Shown here piece after piece: positions 8,639 through 16,585 of a stretch of 64,000 nt of DNA. The DNA is taken from NCBI RefSeq assembly GCF_002896855.1, contig NZ_CP021850.1, positions 1,203,665-1,267,664 of the forward strand. The letters are read 5' to 3'. The position numbers and the translations under genes were made by a program. The notes under the pieces were generated by a model that saw nothing but the letters and a program-made list of their open reading frames with translations, made no database searches and had not been told where the DNA came from. Numbering within the stretch: the first letter of the stretch is position 1; the number at the start of each line of letters is the position of its first letter. Origin of the DNA: Clostridium thermosuccinogenes. GTDB lineage: Bacteria; Bacillota; Clostridia; Acetivibrionales; DSM-5807.

Positions 8639-10428
8639 TGGCTGTCAACAATTTTAAAGAAGATGAACTTACCAAAGAAACGGTCAGCATACAGGTGGTA
8701 AGAAGGCTTTTTGCTTACTTGAAACCATATAAGCTGCCGATATTGCAGGTGCTCCTCCTCATTGGCCTGGTTATAACCGTAGAGCTTTTTAACCCTTACT
8801 TTTTAAAGCTCGGGATAGACAGGTTCATTGCCAATAAGGATGTAGTAGGATTGCTGGTATTAAGCGCGGTGATGGTAGCCTTAAATGTGGTGTCCATGGT
8901 GTGTTCAAGAATGAGAATAAAGATTATGTCGGGAGTCACTAACAAGGTGCTTATGACTATCCGGCAGGAGCTTTACAATCATATACAGAAGTTGTCCTTT
9001 TCCTTTTTCGATGAGCGGCCGGTGGGCAAAATACTGGCCAGGATAATAGGGGATGTAAACTCACTGAACGACCTTTTTACCAATAGTATTACAAGCCTTA
9101 TTCCTGAAGTGACAAAAATAATAGCTGTTATGATAATTATGCTTTCTATGAATTACAAGCTGGCTCTGGCTTCGTTTGTAACATTGCCGTTTCTCGCAGC
9201 AGGCATGTTTTTGGTAGAAACGACATCAAGGAAGCGCTGGCAAATGTTCAGGAAGAAGAATTCCAACTTGAATGCCTTTACCCATGAAGATTTTTCGGGC
9301 ATCAGGGTTGTGCAGAGCTTTACGGCTGAGGAAGAAACGAGCAAGACCTTTCTGGATCTCCTTAAAGCTACAAGGGATGCTTTTATGAAGGCAGTGCGGA
9401 TAAACGACTCTTTTTGGCCGATGGTAGAGATGTCTTGGGGTGTAGGAACGGTAGTAGTATACTGGTACGGAATGCGCCTGATCGAAGCACAGGATATTAC
9501 CGTAGGCTTGTTGGTTGCCTTTACGGGATATGTGTCCATATTCTGGCAGCCGATAATGAATATAAGCAATTTTTATAACACGCTCTTAACAAACATAGCA
9601 GGCGCTGAACGCATATTTGAAATAATGGATATCGAGCCGGACATAAAAAACGATGCAAAAGCTTTAACCATGCCCAAGATAAAAGGAAATGTGAGCTTCA
9701 AAAATGTTACTTTCAGCTATGATGGACAGAATCCGGTGTTGAAAAATGTTTCTTTTGATGTAAAAGCCGGTGAGACCATAGCTCTTGTAGGCCCTACAGG
9801 TATGGGAAAGACCACCATAGTAAACCTTATAAGCCGGTTCTATGAGACTCAGGAAGGAACAGTGTCCATAGACGGTTATGATGTCAAAAAAGTGACGATA
9901 GAAAGCCTAAGAAGCCAGATGGGAGTTATGATGCAGGATACCTTCCTGTTTTCCGGAACCATTAAAGATAACATAAGGTACGGAAAGCTGGATGCGACGG
10001 ACGAGGAGATTATAGCTGCCGCAAAAGCTGTAAGCGCTCATGAATTCATCATGAAGATGGAAAAAGGCTATGACACTCAGGTAAATGAAAGAGGTTCAAG
10101 ACTCTCAGCAGGACAGAGGCAGCTTATTGCCTTCGCCAGGGCTTTGCTTGCCAACCCCAGGATATTGATACTGGATGAGGCAACCGCCAGCATAGATACT
10201 CATACTGAGCGGCTGATACAGCAGGGAATAAAAAGCCTGCTGAAAGGGAGAACCTCCTTTGTCATTGCTCACAGGCTGTCTACCATACAAAGCGCGGACA
10301 GGATCATGGTTATCGATAATGGTTGTATAAGAGAGATGGGAACCCACGAGCAGCTTTTGAAGAATAAGGATCTGTATTATCAGCTGTATATGGCGCAGTT
10401 CAAGTTCCTGGAAGAGGAAGCGGTTTGA
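8638..10428 (+). CDS. ABC exporter half-transporter, catalytic-site subunit
   Basis: The 596-residue partner of the preceding gene, starting inside its stop codon (TAATG). Membrane helices occupy residues 35-330. Walker A GPTGMGKTT, Walker B ILILDEATASID with the catalytic Glu, and H-loop AHRLS are intact. The signature is LSAGQRQL rather than LSGGQ. The degenerate signature here and the Asp in the first subunit would form the inactive nucleotide site together, leaving one canonical site per dimer. This complementary pattern is the hallmark of asymmetric ABC exporters. REP-like repeats follow rather than a clear terminator. Confidence 0.93.
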   Translation: MAVNNFKEDELTKETVSIQVVRRLFAYLKPYKLPILQVLLLIGLVITVELFNPYFLKLGIDRFIANKDVVGLLVLSAVMVALNVVSMVCSRMRIKIMSGVTNKVLMTIRQELYNHIQKLSFSFFDERPVGKILARIIGDVNSLNDLFTNSITSLIPEVTKIIAVMIIMLSMNYKLALASFVTLPFLAAGMFLVETTSRKRWQMFRKKNSNLNAFTHEDFSGIRVVQSFTAEEETSKTFLDLLKATRDAFMKAVRINDSFWPMVEMSWGVGTVVVYWYGMRLIEAQDITVGLLVAFTGYVSIFWQPIMNISNFYNTLLTNIAGAERIFEIMDIEPDIKNDAKALTMPKIKGNVSFKNVTFSYDGQNPVLKNVSFDVKAGETIALVGPTGMGKTTIVNLISRFYETQEGTVSIDGYDVKKVTIESLRSQMGVMMQDTFLFSGTIKDNIRYGKLDATDEEIIAAAKAVSAHEFIMKMEKGYDTQVNERGSRLSAGQRQLIAFARALLANPRILILDEATASIDTHTERLIQQGIKSLLKGRTSFVIAHRLSTIQSADRIMVIDNGCIREMGTHEQLLKNKDLYYQLYMAQFKFLEEEAV

Positions 10429-10799
10429 ACGTGATGTGCACATAATGGGGACAGTTCTCAACTTAGGGGACAGTTCTCAACTTAAAGCACAAGGGGATGT
10501 TTCTCGAGAACTAGAAAGAGGGGACATTTGAATAAGGGAATGTTTCTTCAGAACAATAAAACTTGAAACTCAAAGCTATATTTCCCCGGAAAAATGAAAC
10601 TGCAGGGTTTCGAAAAAAGGGACATTTCTCAAATAAGTAAAAGAGATAAGCTACAAAAAGCAAAAAAATATAAGACGGAGTATTTTTCTAAAGAAGAGAT
10701 ATATCTCAACATTGTGATAGAAATATGAGATGAGATTAAGCAATAGAAGCGATAATATTTTTAAGGTGTTTCCCGGTTTATATTTTACATTCATTGTTA
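10429..10799 (+). repeat. REP-like repeat cluster after the ABC operon
   Basis: Two tandem direct copies of GGGGACAGTTCTCAACTT lie at 10447-10464 and 10466-10483. Decayed versions follow to about 10640 (GGGGATGTTTCTCGAGAAC, GGGGACATTTGAATAAG, AGGGACATTTCTCAAATAA). No gene is visible. The remainder up to the IS630 end is AT-rich and without recognisable signals. Confidence 0.8.
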
Positions 10800-10881
10800 T
10801 AGATAACGAACTATATAGTTAAAATTATCCTGTGCAATTTTCCTCCGAAGCCCTTACAATATAGGGCAGGGGGAATGTATA

Positions 10882-11412
10882 ATGGGTAGAAAATGTGTTG
10901 AGGTTAAATCACTTTATGGATTAACGATAGATGACTTAAATTTAATAGCCAATAGTTCTGACAGTAATTATACCAGAGACGTCGTCAAAGCTGTAATCAT
11001 GAGGCATAAGGGTATCCATACGCAGGTTATTGCAGATACCTTGAGTAAATGTAACGCAACCATTGTGTCATATATCAACAACTGGAACGATAGCGGTATT
11101 GCTTGCATCGCCGACCTGCGGGGCGGCAATATTGAAAGTACTGTCACCGATGAAATGGTAGAGGATATCCGCAATATAGTTACCAGTAAGAGTCCTCATG
11201 AGTTCGGCTATGAACAAAACCGGTGGAACGCCAAGTTGTTAGTCAGGTATGTAGAAGACCACTGGGGAAAAGAATATTCCGACACCTGGATCCGTAAAAT
11301 ACTGGCTAATCTTGGTTTCTCGTACAAAAGGGGTGTTTATAAACCGAGCAAGGGAGACCCAAAGCTTCAGGAAAGCTTTAAAAAAAATGTCAGTTGTATT
11401 GGATATAATTGA
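10882..11412 (+). CDS. IS630 transposase, N-terminal frame (orfA)
   Basis: Encodes 176 residues with helix-turn-helix DNA-binding regions: YTRDVVKAVIMRHKGIHTQVIADTL-type helices near 30-55 and the segment around RWNAKLLVRYVEDHWGKEYSDTWIRKIL near 110-145. It begins after an AGGGGGAATGTATA site. It ends at a stop 15 codons after an eight-A run at 11380-11387. The reading frame continues in orfB one base forward, so the functional protein needs a shift to the +1 frame at this run. Confidence 0.85.
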   Translation: MGRKCVEVKSLYGLTIDDLNLIANSSDSNYTRDVVKAVIMRHKGIHTQVIADTLSKCNATIVSYINNWNDSGIACIADLRGGNIESTVTDEMVEDIRNIVTSKSPHEFGYEQNRWNAKLLVRYVEDHWGKEYSDTWIRKILANLGFSYKRGVYKPSKGDPKLQESFKKNVSCIGYN

Positions 11413-11974
11413 GCCTTTAGGAGATGTCTCCCTGTGGTGTCAGGATGAAACCAGTAAAAGGCTCGAATCCAACAACTTTTATTCCTGGAGTCCTGTAGGC
11501 AAACCTACAGAAATTGAGTGTAACGGCTGTCATAAGGGCATCAATATCATTGGAGCTACGGAAGTACTGAATCATATGGGTTTTGTGTACGATGTATACT
11601 CCAAAAAAGAAGGCTCTTTGACAGCAGCTCATGTGGTCAAATATATGGAGCGTTTACTGGACTATGATAAAGCAAGAGGGATTTCTACCACCTTTGTCCA
11701 GTGGGATAATTCTCCGATTCATAAAGGCCCTTTGATACAAGAGTTTGTTGAGGCTCATAAAAGTGATTTAATAGTGTTGCATCAACCTCCTTATTCTCCA
11801 CACCTGAATCCTCAAGAGGAGATGTGGCACTGGATGAAAAACTTTATTGCACAAGCCTCTGCTGTAAAGAACGAACAGGAACTATTGCATTTAGTAAATC
11901 GTTTTGAGGCATATATTAAAGCTCATCCTGATGAGGTTAGGCATCGGCTATATGCCCGGAACTACTTTCCATGA
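11312..11974 (+). CDS. IS630 transposase, DDE catalytic frame (orfB)
   Basis: Supplies the DDE catalytic core. The first Asp is in SLWCQDETS, the second in TTFVQWDNSPIHKGP and the Glu in LNPQEEMWHWMKNF. The open frame extends upstream to 11312 but has no ribosome site. The meaningful protein starts around the A8 run (ALKKMSVVLDIIEP). Joined to orfA it gives about 365 residues, normal for the family. Ribosomal or transcriptional slippage on the A8 run would make the fusion; transcriptional slippage on A runs is known for some IS630 relatives. A simple mutation cannot be excluded. Confidence 0.85.
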   Translation: MVSRTKGVFINRARETQSFRKALKKMSVVLDIIEPLGDVSLWCQDETSKRLESNNFYSWSPVGKPTEIECNGCHKGINIIGATEVLNHMGFVYDVYSKKEGSLTAAHVVKYMERLLDYDKARGISTTFVQWDNSPIHKGPLIQEFVEAHKSDLIVLHQPPYSPHLNPQEEMWHWMKNFIAQASAVKNEQELLHLVNRFEAYIKAHPDEVRHRLYARNYFP

Positions 11975-12026
11975 TTGCCAATTTGGCAATTGTAGGCTTT
12001 AATGTTCGTTATCTATAGTTAAAGTT

Positions 12027-12088
12027 AAAAAGCTTGGACAGGTTTGGCATGATATAACATGACATAGGCTGATCCAAGCTTTTTATTT
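12027..12088 (+). terminator. Terminator hairpin past the IS630 right end
   Basis: AAAAGCTTGGA and TCCAAGCTTTT form an 11-bp stem around a long loop, followed by TTATTTAT. It probably served the transcript interrupted by the IS insertion and also faces the convergent RAYT gene. Confidence 0.6.
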
Positions 12089-12242
12089 ATATATGCAGGC
12101 ACTAAAATAAAGGCATGAGCATAAGCTGTATATTTGAATAATACATAAAAATATTTGAAAAATCATGAAAATATGTGAAAAAACATGCATAACGTGTGGA
12201 CTAAGTTTTCTGATGATGAATTCCGTAATGAAAGGTAATTTC

Positions 12243-13178
12243 TTACCAGGACACACTGCAATTTATCAAATCGTTGAAAATATTTTCATATGCAGGATTT
12301 TTGGCATTTAACAGTTCATACCCTCGCTCGCAGAGCTTCGAGCATCCTGAAAGGGTAATGTTATATATGTTGCTGCATATTTCCTTGTATCCAAGTCCGC
12401 ACAGCACCTTCAGCACATAGGCCATGAATGCTCTGGCTTCATGAGTTTTTCGCTTGAGGTTGGCTGTTTTTATGTGTTTTTCTGGCATCAGCAGCTTATC
12501 AGAAATATATGAAATGACTTTTGAAGGCGATAAGTCCCTTAACACAACTTGCCTTCCACTTATGTATTCATATTTTACAGCACTTGACAATTGCTTCTTA
12601 AGCTCTTTAAAGCTTCCGATATCCCTTTGATGACTTACAAAGGCATAGTACTTCTCTGCAAATACTGATGGTTCATTTATATTAAAAAGCCCCATTATAA
12701 AGCTCATGTCCACCAGCTTGTGCAAATCTTCTCTAAGTCCCAGGTAAACTCCGTAAGAAGAGTATTTATAATTCTCCTCTCTGCCGGCAAAGCCTTCAAT
12801 AGAATGAGGATTGTTGTGTATGTAGGCTGAAACTGCAAGGTTGTATTCATCGGTATCCAGTATTCTGCTTTCAAATCTGCCTTGAAATACATGCCCATGT
12901 CTTGCATACTTATTGTTATAGTACCTGACATAAGCTGTATTTAGGCTCTGCATGAATTTTGACACATCAAAACCCTTTGGGTCCAGATGTAGGTGCAAAT
13001 GGTTGTCCATAAGACAATAGGCATATATGCTGCATTTATATTTGTCAGTATATCTTTTCAGGAGACTTAGATAATGCTCCTTGTCATTATCATCCCGAAA
13101 AAGCAAAAACTCTGACTCGCTTCGGCACATAATATGATAAATCGCTTCAGGGTACTTCTCGCGGGATTTCCTCGGCAT
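12243..13178 (-). CDS. REP-associated tyrosine transposase (RAYT) with DnaA-like C-terminal domain
   Basis: A Y1 HUH transposase-like protein of the single-copy RAYT group. The N-terminal half starts MPRKSREKYPEAIYHIMCRS and includes the metal motif MDNHLHLHL (HLH). It continues with LNTAYVRYYNNKYARHGHVFQGRFESR, which contains the candidate catalytic tyrosines, and IHNNP. The C-terminal third (from about SPSKVISYISDKLL) has the K-RK-EARAFMAYVL...GYKEI pattern of a DnaA domain IV-like helix-turn-helix. Start placed at 13178 after GGTGGTG; a 13-codon upstream extension to 13217 is possible. It has no terminal repeats and lies within a field of REP-like repeats. The RAYT family is domesticated in other bacteria and acts on REP hairpins. 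Confidence 0.85.
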   Translation of the reverse strand: MPRKSREKYPEAIYHIMCRSESEFLLFRDDNDKEHYLSLLKRYTDKYKCSIYAYCLMDNHLHLHLDPKGFDVSKFMQSLNTAYVRYYNNKYARHGHVFQGRFESRILDTDEYNLAVSAYIHNNPHSIEGFAGREENYKYSSYGVYLGLREDLHKLVDMSFIMGLFNINEPSVFAEKYYAFVSHQRDIGSFKELKKQLSSAVKYEYISGRQVVLRDLSPSKVISYISDKLLMPEKHIKTANLKRKTHEARAFMAYVLKVLCGLGYKEICSNIYNITLSGCSKLCERGYELLNAKNPAYENIFNDLINCSVSW

Positions 13179-13388
13179 GCATACACCACCAAACATATTA
13201 TTTTTCAACTGCAACATACTAGTTTGTATAGGGTTACATACGTTTGAATCCTTATTTAATAGTGTTTACCAGTAATAGATAATAATAGAATTAATTATAT
13301 TTTAACACAGAACAAATGTTTGGTAAAGAGTTTTTTGATTAAATCTATTTAAATAAGAAAGTCTCTACTAAAGGAGAAAAACTTGGTT

Positions 13389-13405
13389 AGTTGAGAAGTG
13401 TCCCC
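13389..13405 (-). repeat. REP-like repeat copy before the SIR2 gene
   Basis: AGTTGAGAAGTGTCCCC, the complement-orientation repeat, lies 15 bases before the SIR2 start and overlaps its leader. Confidence 0.75.
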
Positions 13406-13420
13406 AATAAAGGAGGTAGT

Positions 13421-14461
13421 ATGAAAGCAGCGCTTATACTGGGTGCCGGTTTTTCAAAAAACTCCGGCATACCGATACAGTCAGAAATACCAGGGATGCT
13501 GGTAACCAACGGATATGAAGGCGAATTTGAGGCTGCCGTATCGGAGGTGCTCAAAAAATTCATGGAGGAGGTTTTTAACTACGATGGAAGCCAGAACATG
13601 CCCAACCTGGATGATATTCTCACCTGTTTAGATATTTCCACAAATTCAGGACATCACCTGGGAATAAAATACTCGCCTGTTCACCTTAGAACTATCAGAA
13701 GACTGCTGGTTTACCGGGTGTTTACCATACTTGAAAAATCTTTCATACCATCTAAGGATGTGTCGGCATTGGTGCATAAGCTGAGCAAGACCTATGAAAC
13801 CAGCTATATAGTGCTTAACTGGGATACTGTTCTGGAAAAATATATTAGGATGGTTTTGCCGGATACTGGTGTTGACTATTGCAGCGGAGGCTACGATTGG
13901 GAAAATGACGGCCTCTCAAAGGATAGGGTTAAAGTTATAAAGGTGCATGGTTCATGCAACTGGTTATATTGCGACAACTGCAGGGCTTTGTTTCATGATC
14001 AGAATGACAGCTTTTCTTTATTGGAAAAAGGTGGATTCCAAAATATTGATTTTGAGCTTTTTGATGAACTGCGAAAGGTTTCGGGCAAGGAGAAGATACT
14101 GTCAGGTAAAAAATGCAGGATCTGCGGTAATATAGTTTCTTCCCACATTGCAACCTTCAGTTACAGGAAATCCTTTCGGGCCAATTCTTTTCCGCGCATA
14201 TGGGAAAAAGCTGAAGAGGTGCTTGCGGATTCCGACAGGTGGATTTTTATTGGATATTCTTTGCCGGAAGCCGATTATGAGTTCAAGCACCTTTTGAAAA
14301 TTGCGGAGCTGAAGCTAAGGCATATGAGAAAAAAGGACTTATTGATAGATGTAGTTTTGCTCAACAGCAGCAGCACTCCTCAAAAGTACAAAGGCTTTTT
14401 TGGCAAGAGAATTAATGTCCTATGCAATGACGGCATAAAAGGATATCTCAGCTATATCTAA
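13421..14461 (+). CDS. SIR2-family NAD-dependent protein with zinc ribbon
   Basis: A 346-residue sirtuin-fold protein. The NAD-binding loop is ALILGAGFSKNSGIP. LNWDTVLEK carries the Asn/Asp pair and KVHGSCNW carries the catalytic-type histidine. Zinc cysteines appear as YCDNC (about 183) and CRICGN (about 232), and the Rossmann close as WIFIGYSLPEADYE. The start at 13421 follows AAAGGAGGTAGT; the in-frame start at 13391 lacks a site. It is longer and more divergent than housekeeping CobB (about 240 residues) and resembles SIR2 proteins used as NADases in phage defence. No partner effector gene is adjacent, so the role is uncertain: defence NADase or deacylase. It lies alone between mobile DNA and engB. 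Confidence 0.8.
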   Translation: MKAALILGAGFSKNSGIPIQSEIPGMLVTNGYEGEFEAAVSEVLKKFMEEVFNYDGSQNMPNLDDILTCLDISTNSGHHLGIKYSPVHLRTIRRLLVYRVFTILEKSFIPSKDVSALVHKLSKTYETSYIVLNWDTVLEKYIRMVLPDTGVDYCSGGYDWENDGLSKDRVKVIKVHGSCNWLYCDNCRALFHDQNDSFSLLEKGGFQNIDFELFDELRKVSGKEKILSGKKCRICGNIVSSHIATFSYRKSFRANSFPRIWEKAEEVLADSDRWIFIGYSLPEADYEFKHLLKIAELKLRHMRKKDLLIDVVLLNSSSTPQKYKGFFGKRINVLCNDGIKGYLSYI

Positions 14462-14595
14462 ATCTGATTCAGAAGGCCATCTTCTCTCTCAAATGGATAT
14501 AAAATCAACAATTATGTTATAATGATATTCAAGCATCAATTCAGAAGCTAATATCATTTTGTTTAACATTAAAATACGGAAAAGGAGTTTGTACG

Positions 14596-15186
14596 ATGGT
14601 GGTAAAAAACGCTAAACTTGAGGCAACAGCTGTTAAGCCGGAGCAGTATCCAGAAAAGAATCTGCAGGAAGTTGTATTTGTAGGACGATCGAATGTAGGA
14701 AAGTCATCGATCATAAACTCACTGGCCAACAGAAAAAGTCTTGCACGAGTTGGCAGCACACCAGGGAAAACTAGGGTTATAAACTTTTATAACATTGATG
14801 ATAAATTGTATCTCGTAGACTTGCCCGGTTATGGATATGCCGGTGTATCCAAAACTATGAAAGCATCCTGGGGAAACATTGTGGAAACCTATTTAAATAC
14901 GAGGGAGAATATCCAACTTATAATAATGCTTGTAGACATACGGCACAAGCCTACCCAGGACGATAAAATCATGTATGAATGGCTGGCTGCCAACATGGTC
15001 CGGCATGTGGTGGTAGCTTCAAAGGCGGATAAAATAAGCCGTTCTGCCATAAAGCCAAGGCTCAAGGAAATAAAGGATGCGTTGGGAGTGCCCGATGAGG
15101 TAAAGATTATACCTTATTCTTCAGAGAACGGAGCGGGCAGGGATGAGCTGTGGACGATGATTGAAGAATCGATAAGCGGTATTTAG
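14596..15186 (+). CDS. engB: Ribosome-biogenesis GTPase EngB/YsxC
   Basis: An essential small GTPase needed for assembly of the large ribosomal subunit. At 196 residues it has the normal length. G1 is GRSNVGKSS, G2 region GSTPGKTR, G3 DLPGYGYAG and G4 SKADK. Start follows AAAAGGAGTTTGTACG. In many Firmicutes the gene follows lon; here the upstream neighbour is the SIR2 gene in accessory DNA. Confidence 0.96.
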   Translation: MVVKNAKLEATAVKPEQYPEKNLQEVVFVGRSNVGKSSIINSLANRKSLARVGSTPGKTRVINFYNIDDKLYLVDLPGYGYAGVSKTMKASWGNIVETYLNTRENIQLIIMLVDIRHKPTQDDKIMYEWLAANMVRHVVVASKADKISRSAIKPRLKEIKDALGVPDEVKIIPYSSENGAGRDELWTMIEESISGI

Positions 15187-15279
15187 ATTTTATAGAGAAG
15201 AGGATTTCTGCTAAACGGTGGGTAGTGTATAAAGAATTTGTTGCATATTGCACCGGTATGATATAAAATAACTTCATAG

Positions 15280-15291
15280 AAAAACGTTTTT
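15280..15291. promoter_or_regulatory. LacI-type operator upstream of the lacI-family gene
   Basis: AAAAACGTTTTT, a perfect 12-base palindrome with central CG, lies 22 bases before the regulator start. LacI-family regulators bind such CG-centred palindromes. The same 12 bases recur at 16453 before the glycosidase and at 22199. This suggests autoregulation. Confidence 0.65.
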
Positions 15292-15313
15292 TCAAAAAAG
15301 GCTGGGATAGAGA

Positions 15314-16363
15314 ATGGCAAATATCAAAGATGTCGCAAAAAAAGCAGGAGTTTCGATTTCCACTGTATCCAATGTAATCAATGGCACTAAGTATGTGAGC
15401 GATGAGCTTCGTGAAAGAGTGAACAAAGCAATCACCGATTTGAATTATGAGGTGGACCCGGTGGCAAGGAGCCTGAAAAGCAAAAAGACCATGTCTATCG
15501 GGGTTATCATCACAGATATAAACAGAGTGTTTTTTCCCCAGGTTATCAAAGGCATTCAGGATACAGCTACCAGGAATGGGTATAGCATAACTTTTTGCAA
15601 CTCCAATGACAGCTTCGATATGGAAAAACGTTTTGTCCAAATGATGGAAAACAGCCAGCTGGATGGCATAATTTTGGATTCGGTGGCCGATGCGGGACAG
15701 CAGTGCTATTTCAAAGAGTTATGCTGCCTGGGGAGTGGAAAGAAACGAATACCCGTTGTGAGTATTGAAAGAAGAATTGATGACTTTCCTATAGATTCAG
15801 TGGTGGTGAATAACGCGGAAGGGGGCAGCATGGCTGCCAGACATTTGATAGAATGTGGCTGCAGAAAGGTTGCGCATATCGCTGGTCCGGCAAATTCCTT
15901 TATGGCATTGGAACGGCTTCAGGGGTACAGAAATGAGCTTCAAAAGAGAGGTTTAGATCTGGATGATGCGAGGCTTGTTAAGGGGGACTATTCACCCTTA
16001 AGCGGCTATCAGGCTACCAAACAGTTGTTGATAAACGGGGTGGATTTTGACGGAATATTTGCAGCCAATGATCAAATGGCAATTGGTGCCATAAAAGCAA
16101 TCAAGGAACATGGGTACAGTATTCCTGAACACATCAAAGTGATCGGTTTTGATAACACATTTGTATCCTCAATTGTTGAGCCATCGCTGACCACCATCAA
16201 TGTACCGAAATATAAGCTGGGTAGCAGTGCGGTGGAGACTTTGATTAAACGCATGGAGAACAGATTGTGTGAAACAGCCTGCATCGAACTTCCGATCAAC
16301 CTGGTTGTACGGCAGTCAACGGATTTGAAAGGTGATAAGAATTGGGATCTCTATGGATGGTAA
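15314..16363 (+). CDS. LacI-family transcriptional regulator
   Basis: A 349-residue repressor. The N-terminal helix-turn-helix is ANIKDVAKKAGVSISTVSNVINGT and the hinge helix is VARSLKSKKT. A periplasmic-binding-protein-like sensor domain follows (residues 60-340) with GVIITDINRVFFPQ, DGIILDS, DGIFAANDQMAIGA and GFDNT. Start follows GGCTGGGATAGAGA, a modest site. The AAAAACGTTTTT palindromes before it and before the next gene point to control of itself and the downstream glycosidase. The sugar effector is unknown. Confidence 0.93.
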   Translation: MANIKDVAKKAGVSISTVSNVINGTKYVSDELRERVNKAITDLNYEVDPVARSLKSKKTMSIGVIITDINRVFFPQVIKGIQDTATRNGYSITFCNSNDSFDMEKRFVQMMENSQLDGIILDSVADAGQQCYFKELCCLGSGKKRIPVVSIERRIDDFPIDSVVVNNAEGGSMAARHLIECGCRKVAHIAGPANSFMALERLQGYRNELQKRGLDLDDARLVKGDYSPLSGYQATKQLLINGVDFDGIFAANDQMAIGAIKAIKEHGYSIPEHIKVIGFDNTFVSSIVEPSLTTINVPKYKLGSSAVETLIKRMENRLCETACIELPINLVVRQSTDLKGDKNWDLYGW

Positions 16364-16452
16364 TAAGCTGCATATAACGTTTGGATTTTAAGATACTGCA
16401 ATTTGGAAAATTCCCGAAGGCTTGAAACAGGTATATGAATAAATAAAGGCAT

Positions 16453-16464
16453 AAAAACGTTTTT
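16453..16464. promoter_or_regulatory. LacI-type operator upstream of the glycosidase
   Basis: Identical AAAAACGTTTTT palindrome, 133 bases before the glycosidase start. TATAAT at 16553-16558 is a plausible -10 downstream of it. Confidence 0.65.
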
Positions 16465-16585
16465 CTAGAAAAGGGTAAGTCCTTTATGCTGCCAAAATGA
16501 TCCTGGCTTAAGAATGAATCCTTGTCAAGTTAAGGCTGTAAAGCGGTTAAGCTTATAATATAGAAATATCGGGAGGGAATCTTTT

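Larger units (their letters stand above)
10802..12013 (+). mobile_element. IS630-family insertion sequence
   Basis: Ends carry GATAACGAAC at 10802-10811 and its inverse GTTCGTTATC at 12004-12013. They are flanked by TA on both sides (10800-10801 and 12014-12015), the TA target duplication of IS630/Tc1-type elements. The flanking TA extends the match to 12 bases. Inside are two overlapping frames that together make a full DDE transposase. Length is 1212 bp. Confidence 0.9.

Noticed and set aside
10429-10640. Possible CRISPR array
   Set aside because: Repeats are adjacent or irregularly spaced, worn, and lack uniform spacers; no cas genes nearby.
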